A DNA stretch of 64,000 bases from Euglena gracilis (GCA_039621445.1 CP154954.1:51586073-51650072), one strand, 5' to 3'. Counted from the first letter of the stretch, positions 31,592 to 44,100 are shown. The notes: generated by a model from the sequence alone, not told the origin. Made by a program: numbers and translations.

Positions 31592-33860
31592 TTCCCAGGA
31601 AATCTGTAATGGTCTCATTTTGTATTTGCTTCCCTTCCAAAATTTGCGTGAGCAAATCATGCAAAGAATGGGCCACCTGGGGGTTGCATTTTTTTCCCCC
31701 TGCAATTGGTGAACATACCTTTGTAGGGGGGTGATTTTCAGGCAGGGGGTCCCTTGTACTTTGAGTTTTATTAACTGGGGTCACCAGGTGGCTGAATCCA
31801 AGTAGGGGGTTACAATTAAAGCTTTTGTCTGTGGAAACATTTTTAATATCGGGAGGAATTTCTGAATTACTGACCAGGGGAGGTTTGCATAAAGGTCCCC
31901 CAAATTGTCCAGGGGACATTGTAATGCATCCACTGTTGATGCCTCCCAGTGGGGCCATCTGGCCACAAAATTGGGTAGATATTTACTTGCCTGGGGAGGC
32001 AAATAAATAAGTTTTCAAAGCTATGAATTGTTTGAATTGTTGGTTGAGCCGTTGAAAAAGTTGGGGGTCCAATGAGTAATCTCTCCTGTCCATTTCCCAT
32101 CTGCTTATGGGGTCTGCAAGACATTCTTTTGAAGGAACCCACTTTACTTGCAGGTCTATTTTGTGCTCCATGCACCATTTGAAAAATGGTCTGAGCAGTG
32201 TGTTGAAGCGGTCTTTTTTGCCTCCCCCCTTTGCTAGGTAATAACAAATTACCTGATTGTCCACTGAAAGTAGAACTGTTTCTCCAGGTTTGCTTAGGCT
32301 TTTTACTGTGCTTATTGCTGCACTTAGTTCTCTGACATTTATGTGCAGTGTGGACTTTTCCCTCCAAAATTCCTGCACAATATTTCCTGTACGGATGCCT
32401 AATCTCCCCCATGCGTGGGTGCTGCTGTCTGAGTGTAACTCATTGGTGGCATTTTGGGGGAAGGGTCTTCCGTCCCATGTGTCCAGTAGAATTTCAATTT
32501 CTTTAATTGGGTTTTTTAATTCTGGTGAAATGTGATGTTTTGAGTCCCAGGGGGCTGTGGAGTGTTTCGCCAGAAAATTGGCCAGGGCATACGTAAAAGC
32601 CCTAAGAAAGTGCAGGGCCATCAGGTTGGACCTGATTTGTCCGAAAATAGCAGCCAGCTGCCTTTTTGATATGAGTCCTTTTTTACATTTTTGCCCAGCT
32701 CCTTTTTGATAGTCTTGACTTTTTGGGGGGGCACTTGTAGCTTTCCTCCTTGGAAGTTTAGTTGAAACCCCATGTGGTTAACAATTTGTGTGGGTTCCAG
32801 GGTTGATTTTTTTTTACATTGATTTTGAACCCTGATCTGATTGAATCGCTGACCACTGTGTTCAGGTGATTTTGTGGGTGTTTCTGGTAGGGGACACCAC
32901 CAAAATGCCGTCCAGGTAAATGAATACCTGGATGCCCCTTTCTTTCCACAATTGTTCAAAAGTTTTCATGACCCCCATGAAAATTTGGGGCATTATGTTC
33001 AGGCGAAAGCAGCCTGCTTTGAACTCCCAAGTTTGCCCCCTCCCACCTGATGCCTCAAAAATTCCTTAGGGTTTGGCTCACTGGTATGTGAAAACAGGCA
33101 TCCTTTAAGTCTATTTTGACTGCCCACTGGCCTTTTTCCAGGATTGGAAAGATGTGCTGGATGTGATCCAGCTTGAAAAGGTTTTACTTGGAACTGCTGG
33201 TTTATGTCCCTGCAGTCGCTTATGAAATTTCATTGTGTCTCCCCCCCTCTGGTTTTAATATAAGAAACCAGGGAATTAGATGTTGGGTTCCTGGTCAGCT
33301 TCTGGCCCCCAGGCCTGAAAGTGATGCCCCCAGTGGGCTTGAAATTGTTGGCCATAATGGCCCTGGCCCCCATGGCCTGGTTTTCTCTTTGGTTTCTTGG
33401 CCACCAACTGGCAAGGGCTGTGGCCGTCCCTTTCTGGGGCTGAGAAATTTCTGAAAAGGAAATTTTCTCTTGGGGGAAAGCCCCGGTTGCCAGACGGAGG
33501 CCGCACCGGCAGGTTCACCAGCGGTATCTTCTCGGGACCGGTGTTGTCCAGCTGTTGCTTCTGAGCTCGTCGGTCTTTCATGGTTAATTGAACTCAATGA
33601 TGAAGAACTTGTCTCCACCAGGAACTTGTTCCGGACAGCGAGGGGAACAGCAGGCACACCACTGCACCAAATTCCCAAGTTATAACAACAACTGTTGAAC
33701 AAAATCTCCACTTTGAACTTGTTGACCACAGGTTCAATGCCAACTTCCTGGTGTAGATGCTGTTCAAAAGTCGAGTCGGTTAACCATACCGTCAGGAAGA
33801 ACACCTTCTCCAGTAGGTATTTTTTCCCCAAACTTGACGAAATGTTGAATAGTTCCTTTC
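31592..33860 (-). pseudogene. reverse transcriptase, RNase H and recombinase N-terminus of the DIRS-like element
   Basis: On the minus strand from about 33.25 kb: DCRDINQQF, GVMKTFEQLWKERGIQVFIY followed by LDG in place of the YxDD active site, and MGFQLNFQGGKLQVPPQKVK (reverse transcriptase). Then RNase H: LHSDSSTHAWG, LHINVRELSAA, SVDNQVICYYLAKGGGKK and CLADPISRWEMDRRDYSLDP. Next comes LYANLPWSVIQKFLPILKMF and TKALIVTPYLDSATW, the domain that follows RNase H in DIRS elements. The start of the recombinase (NPQVAHSLHDLLTQILEGKQ) runs into the LTR retrotransposon. Several frameshifts and a missing catalytic Asp show it is dead. The 33,270-33,860 stretch may hold gag-like remnants. Confidence 0.75.
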
Positions 33861-34450
33861 TTCTGGGTGTCGAAGGGCAATTTGGGAATCAGCCAACTCC
33901 GGCGGAAAAAGGCACTAGCGCGGACTCCTGACCCAGCGCGCCAAAAACAATCACAAAAAACCGCCGGCGCGCAAGGCATGATCGCACAATGGCAAAGAGC
34001 GGAGTCCGAGGTGTCGTTCCGCCAAAAGTCGATCTGCGCCGTCAGGTTGTCCAGCTGCTGTTGTTGCTTCCGCTCCCTCTTGAAGGTCTCCAGCGCCAAT
34101 CTTCTTGGAAATTACATCTGTCTTTCAATTCCTTCAAAAAACTTCAATAATTTCTGATTTGAAGTTTTGTGCGAGCGTCTCCTTCCGGAAAATTTGAGCT
34201 GGTTGGTTTCTCTCTTCCGTCAAATTGATACGATGTTTGCGTTCCTGTCTTCTGGATGTCGAAGGGAAAAATTAAGGGTCAGCCAACTCCGGCACTAAGC
34301 AGCGGCACTAAGCAGGGACTCAAAACCCAACGCACAAGAGCAATCCAAACAGCGCGGAAAGCAAAGCATGGCCTCACAAGGGAAAAGTGCGGAGCCGGAG
34401 GTGTCCGGAGGGAGGGGCCCGACTGGCCCCCCAGGATTCGAGCAACGGAA
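33860..34450. repeat. right terminal repeat of the DIRS-like element, two tandem copies
   Basis: Two diverged tandem units beginning GTCGAAGGG at about 33,869 and 34,258, each running through CAGCCAACTCCGG, a GCGC-rich part, AAGGCATG or AAGCATGG, and ending CGGAGTCCGAGGTGTC or CGGAGCCGGAGGTGTC. They are the reverse complement of the left repeat at 9,080-9,660. Confidence 0.6.
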
Positions 34451-34532
34451 AACCCCTCGGCCGGATGTTGCTCCAGCTGGGCTGTGCAAAAATTTGGGGG
34501 GGGGGCTGCTAAAAACCTTCGTGGCGCAAAAC

Positions 34533-34725
34533 CAGGGTTTTTTTTTTAAAGACCGGGGGGAGGGGGGGTCACCCCACCCCCTGGGGACCCAAAAAATGGC
34601 CGAAAAATCGCGAGAGTACCAAAAATAGCACTTTTTTCCGGCGCCGAAAGGTGTTCCACCCCCCTCCGGCCGGACCCACCCACCCTACCCCCCCCGAGGG
34701 TCCACGGCTAAAAAAAAAACCCCTT
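34533..34725. mobile_element. hAT-like MITE, CAGGGTTTTT family
   Basis: Starts CAGGGTTTTTTTTTTAAAG and ends GGCTAAAAAAAAAACCCCTT. Flanked by a perfect 8-bp target duplication CGCAAAAC (34,525-34,532 and 34,726-34,733). No coding capacity. Related copies at 58,824 and 61,806. Confidence 0.85.
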
Positions 34726-35180
34726 CGCAAAACCTTGAAGATCATACGGGAAGACGTATGCAAAGCGGTGGTGACGCCCCGTCGCACATTTGTTCGCCTT
34801 GGCCGGTGTTTTTTTGGCCATTCCAGAAAAAAATTCGAAAAAATCCAAAAATCTTGGCGTAAAAATGAACGTTCAGGCCAACTGCCCTTGCGTGCTTGCC
34901 ACCATCTGTTAGGAAAAGAAAAGGCATTCAGCACTGCGCAAACCTGGTGCTGTTTAAGGAAAGTTCCTCCCGTTTACTTGTAGAATCCAAACCCTGGGTT
35001 TTGGCCCAAAATGCAGGGGGCAATCAATCGGTCAGCCAGTGACCAAATGAAAAATAAGTCCTGAGGGGTGAGCATCATTTGTGGGTTATTGTTGATGAAG
35101 GGTGTGCAACTACATCCAACCAGCACAAGCCCATTGCAGAAAGGTAAACACACAAAAAATACGCTTTGGACGTCGGCATG

Positions 35181-38100
35181 TCACAACACAAGGCCAGTGT
35201 ATCGGAACCAAAGTTCATTCCGCTTCTCTGGTTTCTTCACTTCAGGACGGCCCCCAAGCCTGATAAAAATTCCCGTCCCAGCATATCCAATGAGAAATTC
35301 ACGGGGAAAATGACCGAAGAATGGCCATATTGCGGCAAGGTGGGTCAAAATTGGGGAAAAATATTTCTGTCATACCTCCCCCCCCCTTGTCATACGACCA
35401 CCCCACTATAACGACCACCCCCCGGTCGCAGGTTGCAGGTCAGGGGGGTCTAGCGACCACCCCCCCCCGGTCGCAGGTTGCAGGTCAGGACCAAAAAAAG
35501 AGGCTGTTTTTTTTGAGGTTGTATGAAGATTCATCCATGTATGCCGCCTTTTTCCAGACATTTTCCAAGTTCCCCATCGGCGCTCATGGTTTATACACCC
35601 GTAGCAATGGCTCGAAAGCCTCCGCGGTTGTACAAAGTCCTTCATCGCACCCATGACAGCAGTTCAGGTCCCCGTTGGTATCGGTCAATATCGTGAACAA
35701 CAACCACCCCCATTATAACGACCACCCCCCGCTCGCAGGTTCCAGGTTAGGGGGGTCTAACGACCAGCCCCCCGGTCGCAGGTTGCAGGTACCCGGTCGT
35801 ACGACAAGGGGGGGGGGAGGTAAGATCCTTGGTAACATCGCCCATCCACCCAAAATGTCAAAGAATGAGTTTTTTTTTTGGCGCTGCCGGTTACAAAAAT
35901 TTTTTTCCGCGGTGGTCGCGGCGCACGGAAACATTTTTTCCGGTCGCACTAACCAGAAGTATGATCGGGACCGACACTGGTCGATACCCGGACCGGCCGT
36001 TGGGGGAAAACGGACAACTTCCCATCCCACATGTGGACCGCCCTGCTTCGCCCCCAACATGGCGGCTTCGTGCTGCGAGGGGGTGGCCAACGCGTGGCTC
36101 AGCTTCCAGATCCGGACGTGGCCCAGCGCATCCCCGGTGGCCAGGAGCTCTTTGTTGACGGGGTTGAAATCCCAGCCATGCCAGGGCTTGGAGGGAGGCC
36201 GGAGACTTGGGGGCGGACTTCGGTTGACTGCATGCACTCTTGAGCTTTGACCCGAAAGAACTGCAACACGGTGGGGCCCCAACCATCCTGCCCAAAATTC
36301 CCCAGCCAGTGAGTTGGACTGTCCTGGAGTGCCGTCTGGACAATCCCTTTGTATGGAAACTCGTCAGGAGACAACTTCGACCAGCCGGCGAGAGGTTTTT
36401 TAAGGACCCGGGGGTGCCAACCAGGGTTCGATATAAGGAGAGGAGGGCGGGGGGGGTCCGGACCCCCCCCCCTGCGGCCCAGGAGGGGGGGGGGGGGGGG
36501 GGGGACACCCCCCCCACCTAAACAGTGGCGCGGTCAGGGTGACCGATTTTCGGCCCGGCGCGAAGCGCCGGGCCGAAAAAATTTGACCCCCCAAAACGAC
36601 CAAAAGTGCCATTTTGGGCACTTTTTGGGCAAAAATTGGCCAAAAATGCAAAAAATTTTCGGCGCGAAGCGCCGGAGGAAAAAATTGACCCTTTTTGGGG
36701 GGGGGGTCCCGGGTACCCCCCGAGGGTCGGTCCGGACCCCCCTTGCAGGTGGGGGGGGGGGTGGGCCGGACCCCCCCTGCGGGCCAGGAGGGGGGGGGGG
36801 GCGGGGGGGACACCCCCCCCCCACCTAAACCATGTACGCCCTCCTTATATCGAACCCTGGTGCCAACCCCCAGAGGACGCACTTTTGGGGTCCAATTTGT
36901 TTTGGTACTTTGCACTGAAAATAGAGGGAATCCTGCCCCAGGTCAAAAAAAAACCGTCTGCAACCCACAGGCTCATTCAACGCAGGGGACCCCCCCCACT
37001 GGTCCCCACACACCCACAGGGGTACCCTGGCTGGAACTCGGACCGGATGCGACAAAATTGGAACCCCAAAACCAAAAAAAATCACCCAGGTATAAATTTT
37101 TGCCCCGCAAAATTGGAAAAAAAACAGGAGCACTGGCAGCCATTTTCAACCCATTTCGCCCATTTTTGGTACCCGCGGAGACAAATAAGAAAAACACGTT
37201 ACCCGCCCGAAGCCAAAAAGCGGTCAGAGAGGAATCCAAATGCTGTTACTGATGTGGAAGGGTGTTGGACGTTCCCCTCTAGCTCCCTTGGAGGCTCCCT
37301 TGTGCCTTGTGGAACAAAAAAAAATAGCAAAATGGTGGGCACATTTGCGAAACAAACAACGATCCTCCTGGGGCCCCAACCGCAGCATGGACGAGGGCCA
37401 GCACCGGGACTCCCTCGGACCCCGCCGGCATGGAACAGACGGGCTTGATGCCGCTGTCCTCGAGGTCGAACAGGTACAGCTGCCCGTCGCGGGCCACGGC
37501 GGCGCAGACGAAGGGCCGGGCCGGGGACCACTTTGCGTCGTAGAGGTAGGCGTCCGGCGAGGCGGAGGGGGTGGCCTGGAGATTGGGCTGGTTTGGCTTG
37601 AACCCCCCCACAAAACAATGCCCAATGGACGATGAAGAATCAACCCCAGCCCCCCAAATGTGACCCTCCAATTTATAAAACCCCCTCGGTACACCAAGGC
37701 TCCTGATCTGTTTGTGGCCGGTGCTGAGTTGGCTGTGTGCTGTGTGGCAAAACATGTTGCACAGTTGAGACCAAGAGTTGATTTGGTGACCAGATACAAC
37801 CCCATCCTCTCAGAAAACGCCAATAAGCATCACACAAGCAGTGTCGAATGGGGGAAATCCCCTAAAACTCCATATGATTTGGAATTTCTGCCCAAATATA
37901 AAACAGAATATTTTTAGAATTTTCAAAAAAGTTTGTTGTAATGCATTAAAGCTTTTCAGGTTGGTGTGTGCAAATGCCCGTTTTTTTTGGTTGGTGTGCG
38001 AAAATGTTGGCCACAGGTGTGGTACCGTCGACCGGGCGGCAGGTGGTGTTACCCCAAACCACCCCCAGCCCAGTGGACAACCCTTGGCAAGGGGGTATAT

Positions 38101-41100
38101 TTATTACCTGCCCCCCCCCCCTTGTCGTATGACCGGGTTCCTGCAACCTGTGACGGGGGGGGGGTGGTCGTAACACCCCCATGACCTGCAACCTGTGACC
38201 GGGGGGGTGGTCGTAAATGAGGGGTGGTCGTACGACAAGGGGGGGGGGGCAGGAAAGCTGCCTTAAAAATACTTTAAAAAACCTCAAAAATGTCTTGCAA
38301 AATTTTTGCCAAAATTCATTAAAAAAACTTAAAAAATCATTCTGGGAAAATCTTTCAAATTGGAGCAAAAATGAAGTTGCCAAATGTCGACAAAAACAAG
38401 CCAACTCCAGAAAAATAATTTCTGGAATTGTTGGAACACTGTCTATCCGAAATTTTTTTTCGACTATTTAATTTCGGACCCCCGTTCGATGCCGGGATGG
38501 CCCTTGGGCTTCCCTTGGTAAATAGACGCCTTAAAAATTGAAAATGCCTTAAAAACCTTAAATTTTCAAATTTACACCTGAAAAAATACCTCTCCCCCTT
38601 GCAACCATTTTCAAAATTGAAAATTTTTTTTCAAAATCCCACAGACCAAAAAAATCATACATCCAATTTTTTAAAAAAAAATATACCATTTTACAATGCC
38701 ATGAAATCTGAAAGAAGAACATATCGCGTTTTTGGGAATCCAAAACAATGATGATTTTTGGGGGCCAGTCAACCAGGGGTCAACCACCCACCCACCACCC
38801 AAAACCCAGCCAAAATCGGCTTAAAACCCTTAAAAATTTCTAGCCCGGCCTTTGGCTGGGCCAAAATCTGACCCATGGCGCACCCCCCCCCCCCAGCACC
38901 CACCAACTCTCAAACCCCCGGGTTAAATGTGTGTTAAATGAATCTGTGGTCAAGACACCCTTTTTCTTATCTGCCTGGGGCAGGGATCGGTGCTCATCCG
39001 TGGCGGGGGGGGTGTCGAAAATTTGTTGCATAAACACTTATATTGACTGGGCCAATCATCCAAAAATGTTGAAACACAATGAATAATTACAAATTGAGTG
39101 ATAAAACATTTGCAACGTCCGAACCACCGGCATCACGATCAAAGAGGATATTACCTGCATCCAATGCATGCTGATGTATTAGACTTTATGCTTTATGCTG
39201 ACCATCACACCTCCCTCTTGGTCAAAAATCCTCGCCAGTGGATGAGGAGTCACCAAACTCCACATCCGCCCTTATCCATTTCAGGATAAACACCAATCCG
39301 GGGAGGATCTCCACTCACAAATCCATCAAGCAAGAACATCATTTATTCTTCAAAACAAAATGCAAAATGCGCACTTGTTGATCAGTGCCTCTTCAAGCCA
39401 ATTCCCAATCGATGGCGTGCAACTTCCCTCCTTCGTTGACGTTGAACAGCTTCAACACCCCATCCAGGCATCATTTTTTAAGGCGCCTTGGAAAACCTTA
39501 ACAAACCTGAAATTTTTTTGGCCAAAATGTCTTAAAAAATTGGTCCTGGAAAATTTTTCGAATTTTGAGCAAAAAAACAACAACAAATCGCAAAATCTCA
39601 GCAAAAACAAAACAACTCAGGAAAAAATATGATTTGTGGCGTCGCTGGAACATTGTCTATCCACTCAAAGCTCCAAAAAAAATGGGTTTGATTCTCAACC
39701 TGGACCGACGTTGGTTCGATGCCTGGATGGTTCTTTGACTGCCCAAGAAAAATAGACGCCTGAAATTCTTAACTGAAAATGCCTTAAAAAACCTTCAATA
39801 ACCTTAAAAAAACGCCTTAAAAAACCTTGAAATTTTTTTGAAAAATTTGCCTTAAAAACAATAATGCCTGACCCCATCAGAGCTGGCCGACAGGAACAAG
39901 TTGCGGTGGAACGGGGAGCAGTGGACCTGCTGCACAGGTCCCTGGTGGGACTCGGAGCCAGGCTGAACGTGCCCACCGCCGGTGGGGAGGAGGGGGGGGT
40001 CAATGGAATGCCCCGGGATGCCTGCAGAGACCGGCAGAGGTCCACCCCCTCCTGAGGGGGGGGGTGGCTGGTGGGCAGCATTTTGTCCAAAGACGGCCCT
40101 GTTCTGGGCTTCCGGCAGCAGACTGCCGTCAGGCACAATGGGATCCTCCCACGGGGTTGGGTGTGGGTGCCTTGGAGTTCCCCAGTGCAGTCAGCCTGCT
40201 TGTAACGGAAATTCACGGGGTCGGTCAGTGTGATGCGCACCTGTGGAACAAAATGTGTGGTGCGGGATGGGGTTGCCAAGCACATCCAACGTATCAGCGG
40301 TTTGTTTTGCTCACTTCACATATGCCCCCTTGATGGGAAAAACAAACACAAACACTCACATATGCCAAAACAAATTTACATAAAAAGAAAACGTCATTTT
40401 GTTTCAGGAAGTCTCCAAGCCACCCCCCTCCCCAGGAGCGGGACAAAGGGATCGGGCGGTTCAAAATGATTTCCCTCGGAACTGTTGCTTGCATTTCCCC
40501 CTAGCCCCAGTGGCACATCTCCTCCAGAGGGGGCCTAAATAAACGGAGTAAATTGAAAGGCACGTTGTGGGTGTCCATCTGTGGGGACGTTTTGGGAGGT
40601 TCATGATGGCCACATGGCCAAAGCAGAGATGGAAAGAAATGAGCCTAACAACCATCTGAGGTGGGACAGCGTGAGCCCACGTATTTCCACGTTTTTCTGC
40701 GGGGGGGGGGGGTGTTTTTTTGGGTTTGCATCATGGTTGCCTGCGCTTGAATTTTCTGCCTTTTATTTCATTTGCTGCTTTCTCCACTTTTCAATTGATA
40801 CCAATGCACCATCCACCCCTAACCACCCGACACTCAGCTGGCTGAGGCGGACTTTCTTTTGAAAGAAAATGGGCTTAATTGCTGGAGGTTCAAAAATGGA
40901 ACAGGAATGAGCAAAAACCTGTCAGGGGCCCTTCCCTGCCTTACAAACTTTTCGTTGGCGGCCGGGGTAGGCATACGTGGGTGCTCTTTGCGCTGGCCCC
41001 CTCCATGATCTGGGCCGGCTTCAATGCCGCCCGGCAGACCCCGCCCGTCTCCGTCCCGAGCAGCACCACGCTCTCCAACGTCCAGGAGAGGAAACGACAT

Positions 41101-44100
41101 GGACGAGCGGGAACCTTTTGGGGGGGCCCTGACCCCCCCTGCCACACAAAATAAGGCCCGATTTCCAACAAAAAATACAGAAGAGACAAAACAAAGCCCT
41201 CAATGGAGAAATGGGTCCTATTTTTCGATTGTGAATTTAACACCCCTCTTTTCTGTGGCTGCAATATAGCTGCAACAGAGACTCAACAAGATTTTTGTTC
41301 ATTGCATTCCTTTTGGACCCATTGACACATACTCTCCCATCCATGGGAAATTTGACAACAAATTTTACCCCAATTCCCCCTCCCCACAATAATAGCCCAA
41401 AAAGCCCCTCCCTCCCAAGATCCTCTTCGAGCAATCTCCGTTTTGGGTGGTTGCTGCCTCTGGCGGGGCCTCCGGCTTGAGCGTCACCGCGCTCTGCAGG
41501 GTGTGCAGGAGGCCGATGCAGGTGCAGCCCAGGGCGCCGCGCTTGCTCCCCAGCTCGTAGCCCCCCACCGGGGAAGCCAGGGCGTTGTTGAGGTTCCAAA
41601 CCGCCGCCACGCCGTCGCCCGGGCCGCCCCCAGTCCGCAATGTTGTTGGGAAAAAAAAAGCGCACGACAGCCACTGGGGGGTAAACCATCCCGATCCTGC
41701 TGCAAATTCTCTCGCGAATCATCCATCTGTTCTCATTCTGGCCGTGCAAAAACCACACCGCTGAAACCATTGGCGTGCTGTCATCGACAATTCAAAATCG
41801 CTTGGTGGGAAATCAAAGAACCCACCGATCGCACCCCGAACGGCGACCGCCTGCCCAGGATCTTCCCATCCCCACTGACGCTGAGGATGACGTACTTTGC
41901 CCAGGGCGGTCCTTGAAGAAATTAAGAAAAACAAACTCCGCTGTCCCAGCACATTCAGTGAAAAATACACACGAAAATGGCCAAAAGAGATTTGCCATTT
42001 TTCAGCGAGAACAGGTCGACATCGGGGGAGAAAATTGATTCCTTGCATCCTTGGACCATCATCGCCCATCCACCCAAAACGTCAAAAGAATGGGTTTCGA
42101 CCTTTTTAATTTTCAACCTGTTCAAACCCCAGTTCAGCCCTTGGCCTTCCCTGTCCCTTGAGGACCGCCCTGACTTCGCCTTGCCCTCCCTCCGGTTGAT
42201 GGCCCACAACACCTTGTGAACGGGGTCTGTGTGGAGGAGGACGTGGGTGCTGAGCGTGTTGGTGGTCTGCGCCACCAGGTTGTCCTCCTGGGCGGGCGGG
42301 GTGGGCGAATCGGTGGGGTGGGGTTCTCAAGGACCCCCAGGGGTCCCGTGGGCCGGCTGGAAAACAGGTGCTGGCGGGACCCCTCCCATACAATTTTTTA
42401 CTGACCCCCGGGGGGGGTCACTCCACTCTTCGAAAAACCAGTCAATCACTTTTTCGGGAAACCTGTCAGTCACCCCCCCCCCCGGGGGGTCAGACACTCA
42501 GGAAATCCGGCCACTTTCCAGTCACTTAAAGGTATTTTGGCCAAAAAAATTCCCCAGCGCCTTTGGTGCCGGGGTCACTCAAACCACTTTTGCCCACCCC
42601 TGGCTGACCCCCCCCCCAGGGGTGCGACCCCCCCACCCACCACAGCATTTTCACCGATTTTGGGAAAACGGGGATTTTGGCCAGAAATTTTTTTTGAAAA
42701 ATGAACCCAGAATACATGATTTTTCGATGGAAAACCACATTTTTTTCACAAAAAAAACTCAAAAATTTCAGGTTTAAAAACTGGTAGTTTTTAGGGGGGG
42801 GGAAACGAAGGTCAAAAAAAGTGGACCAAATGGCACAATCAAATTTTACTGACATTTTTTCTCTTTGAAATTTTTATTGGATTTTCAACAGCATTTTTTT
42901 TGCTTCAAAAACCTCTCAAAATCAAAAATTTGAGAAAATATTAAATTTCTGGAAGCTGTGAAAAAATGGGGTTTTGAGGGGTTTTTGGGGGGGACCCCCT
43001 ATGTGGGTCCCAAAATGGGTCAAAAAAACACCCGGCGCCGAAAGCACCAGAAAAAATTTTTCAGGTCCAAAAATTGGTGCTCCAGGAAATACGGGAAGAG
43101 GTGGTGGGGGGGGGGGTGGTCGACCCCACCCACCACCTTGGCTGTTTGGCCGATTCCCGTTCTGTCCTGCCCCCCGGGGAGGGGTCCAGGCCAAGCTTGT
43201 GCTTACCGACCGGGGGGGGGGGGAGGGGGTGGGTGCTATAGGGTGCCTGCCCATAGCAGGCACATCCCCCCCTTAGTTGCACTAAGGCTTCTTGTCTGTT
43301 TATGGCCGGCGCTAACTTCGCTTCTGGCCCAGCTTGCTGTGTGGTGAGTGGCCAGGTACCCTTTAGGCACACCCCCCCCCCCCCGGCGGGGGTGGGGTCT
43401 GGGGGGGACCTAGAAAATTTTCATTGAAAATGGCCTTTTCCGGGCCCCCGGCGCCAGGGTCGGAGGGGGGGGGGGTGCTATGGGCCAAAACCCTCCCCCC
43501 CCCCCCGGGGGTCGGATCGGGTGCTATGGGGTGCCTGCCCCTAGCACCCCCCCCATGGTGTAGGCACCCGACTAAGCACAAGCCTGGTCCAAACCAAAAA
43601 CCAATCAGTCACTCTGAAAAAACCAGTCAGTCACTCCCCCCAGGGGGAGGGGAAGGCCAATGACCAAATGATTGTATGGTTTGAACGGGTAGAAAAAAAA
43701 GCCTAAAAAGCCCAAATCCAGTCCACCTCCCAGTCCATCCAATCCACCTCCCAGCTGGCTGGCTGGACCCCCCAGGGGTCCAGGGGTCCCCTCTGGCTTG
43801 AGAAAAACCCTGGGTGGGGTGCTTGGTCGAGAGGCGCCTTAAAAAAATAATGCCTGCTTGGGGGTGCACACTTATTAGGGCACTGCGCACAATTAGGGCA
43901 CTGCGCATTTATTAGGGGGGGGTTTACACCAACTGTGATGCAAGCAGTTACAAAATCAGATTTCTGCCACATGGCAAATCACAGATGAGATGGCAACGCC
44001 CTCGCAATGGCAGAAGCAACATAAAGCTTAAAAAACCTTAAAAACCTTAAAAAAATCACCCCGGGGAAGTTTTTCTTCCCTGTGATGACCTTAAAAAACC

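Larger units (their letters stand above)
9080..34450 (-). mobile_element. decayed DIRS-like (tyrosine recombinase) retrotransposon, split by a later insertion
   Basis: Reading on the minus strand from 33.3 kb, one finds reverse transcriptase, RNase H, a domain with the typical post-RNase-H arrangement, and a tyrosine recombinase whose second part lies at 10,491-9,660. The 10,492-31,586 LTR retrotransposon splits the recombinase frame. The two outer ends (9,080-9,660 and 33,860-34,450) are inverted copies of each other. The order RT, RNase H, recombinase plus inverted termini is that of the DIRS order, which also includes the trypanosomatid VIPER/TATE elements. Everything is mutated: stops, frameshifts and a YLDG instead of YxDD reverse-transcriptase motif. 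The outer limits are approximate. Confidence 0.65.

Noticed and set aside
35713-36517. Long minus-strand frames around the last DYNC2I2 exons
   Set aside because: Only the 36,049-36,174 part matches the WD40 protein; the remainder translates MITE sequence.
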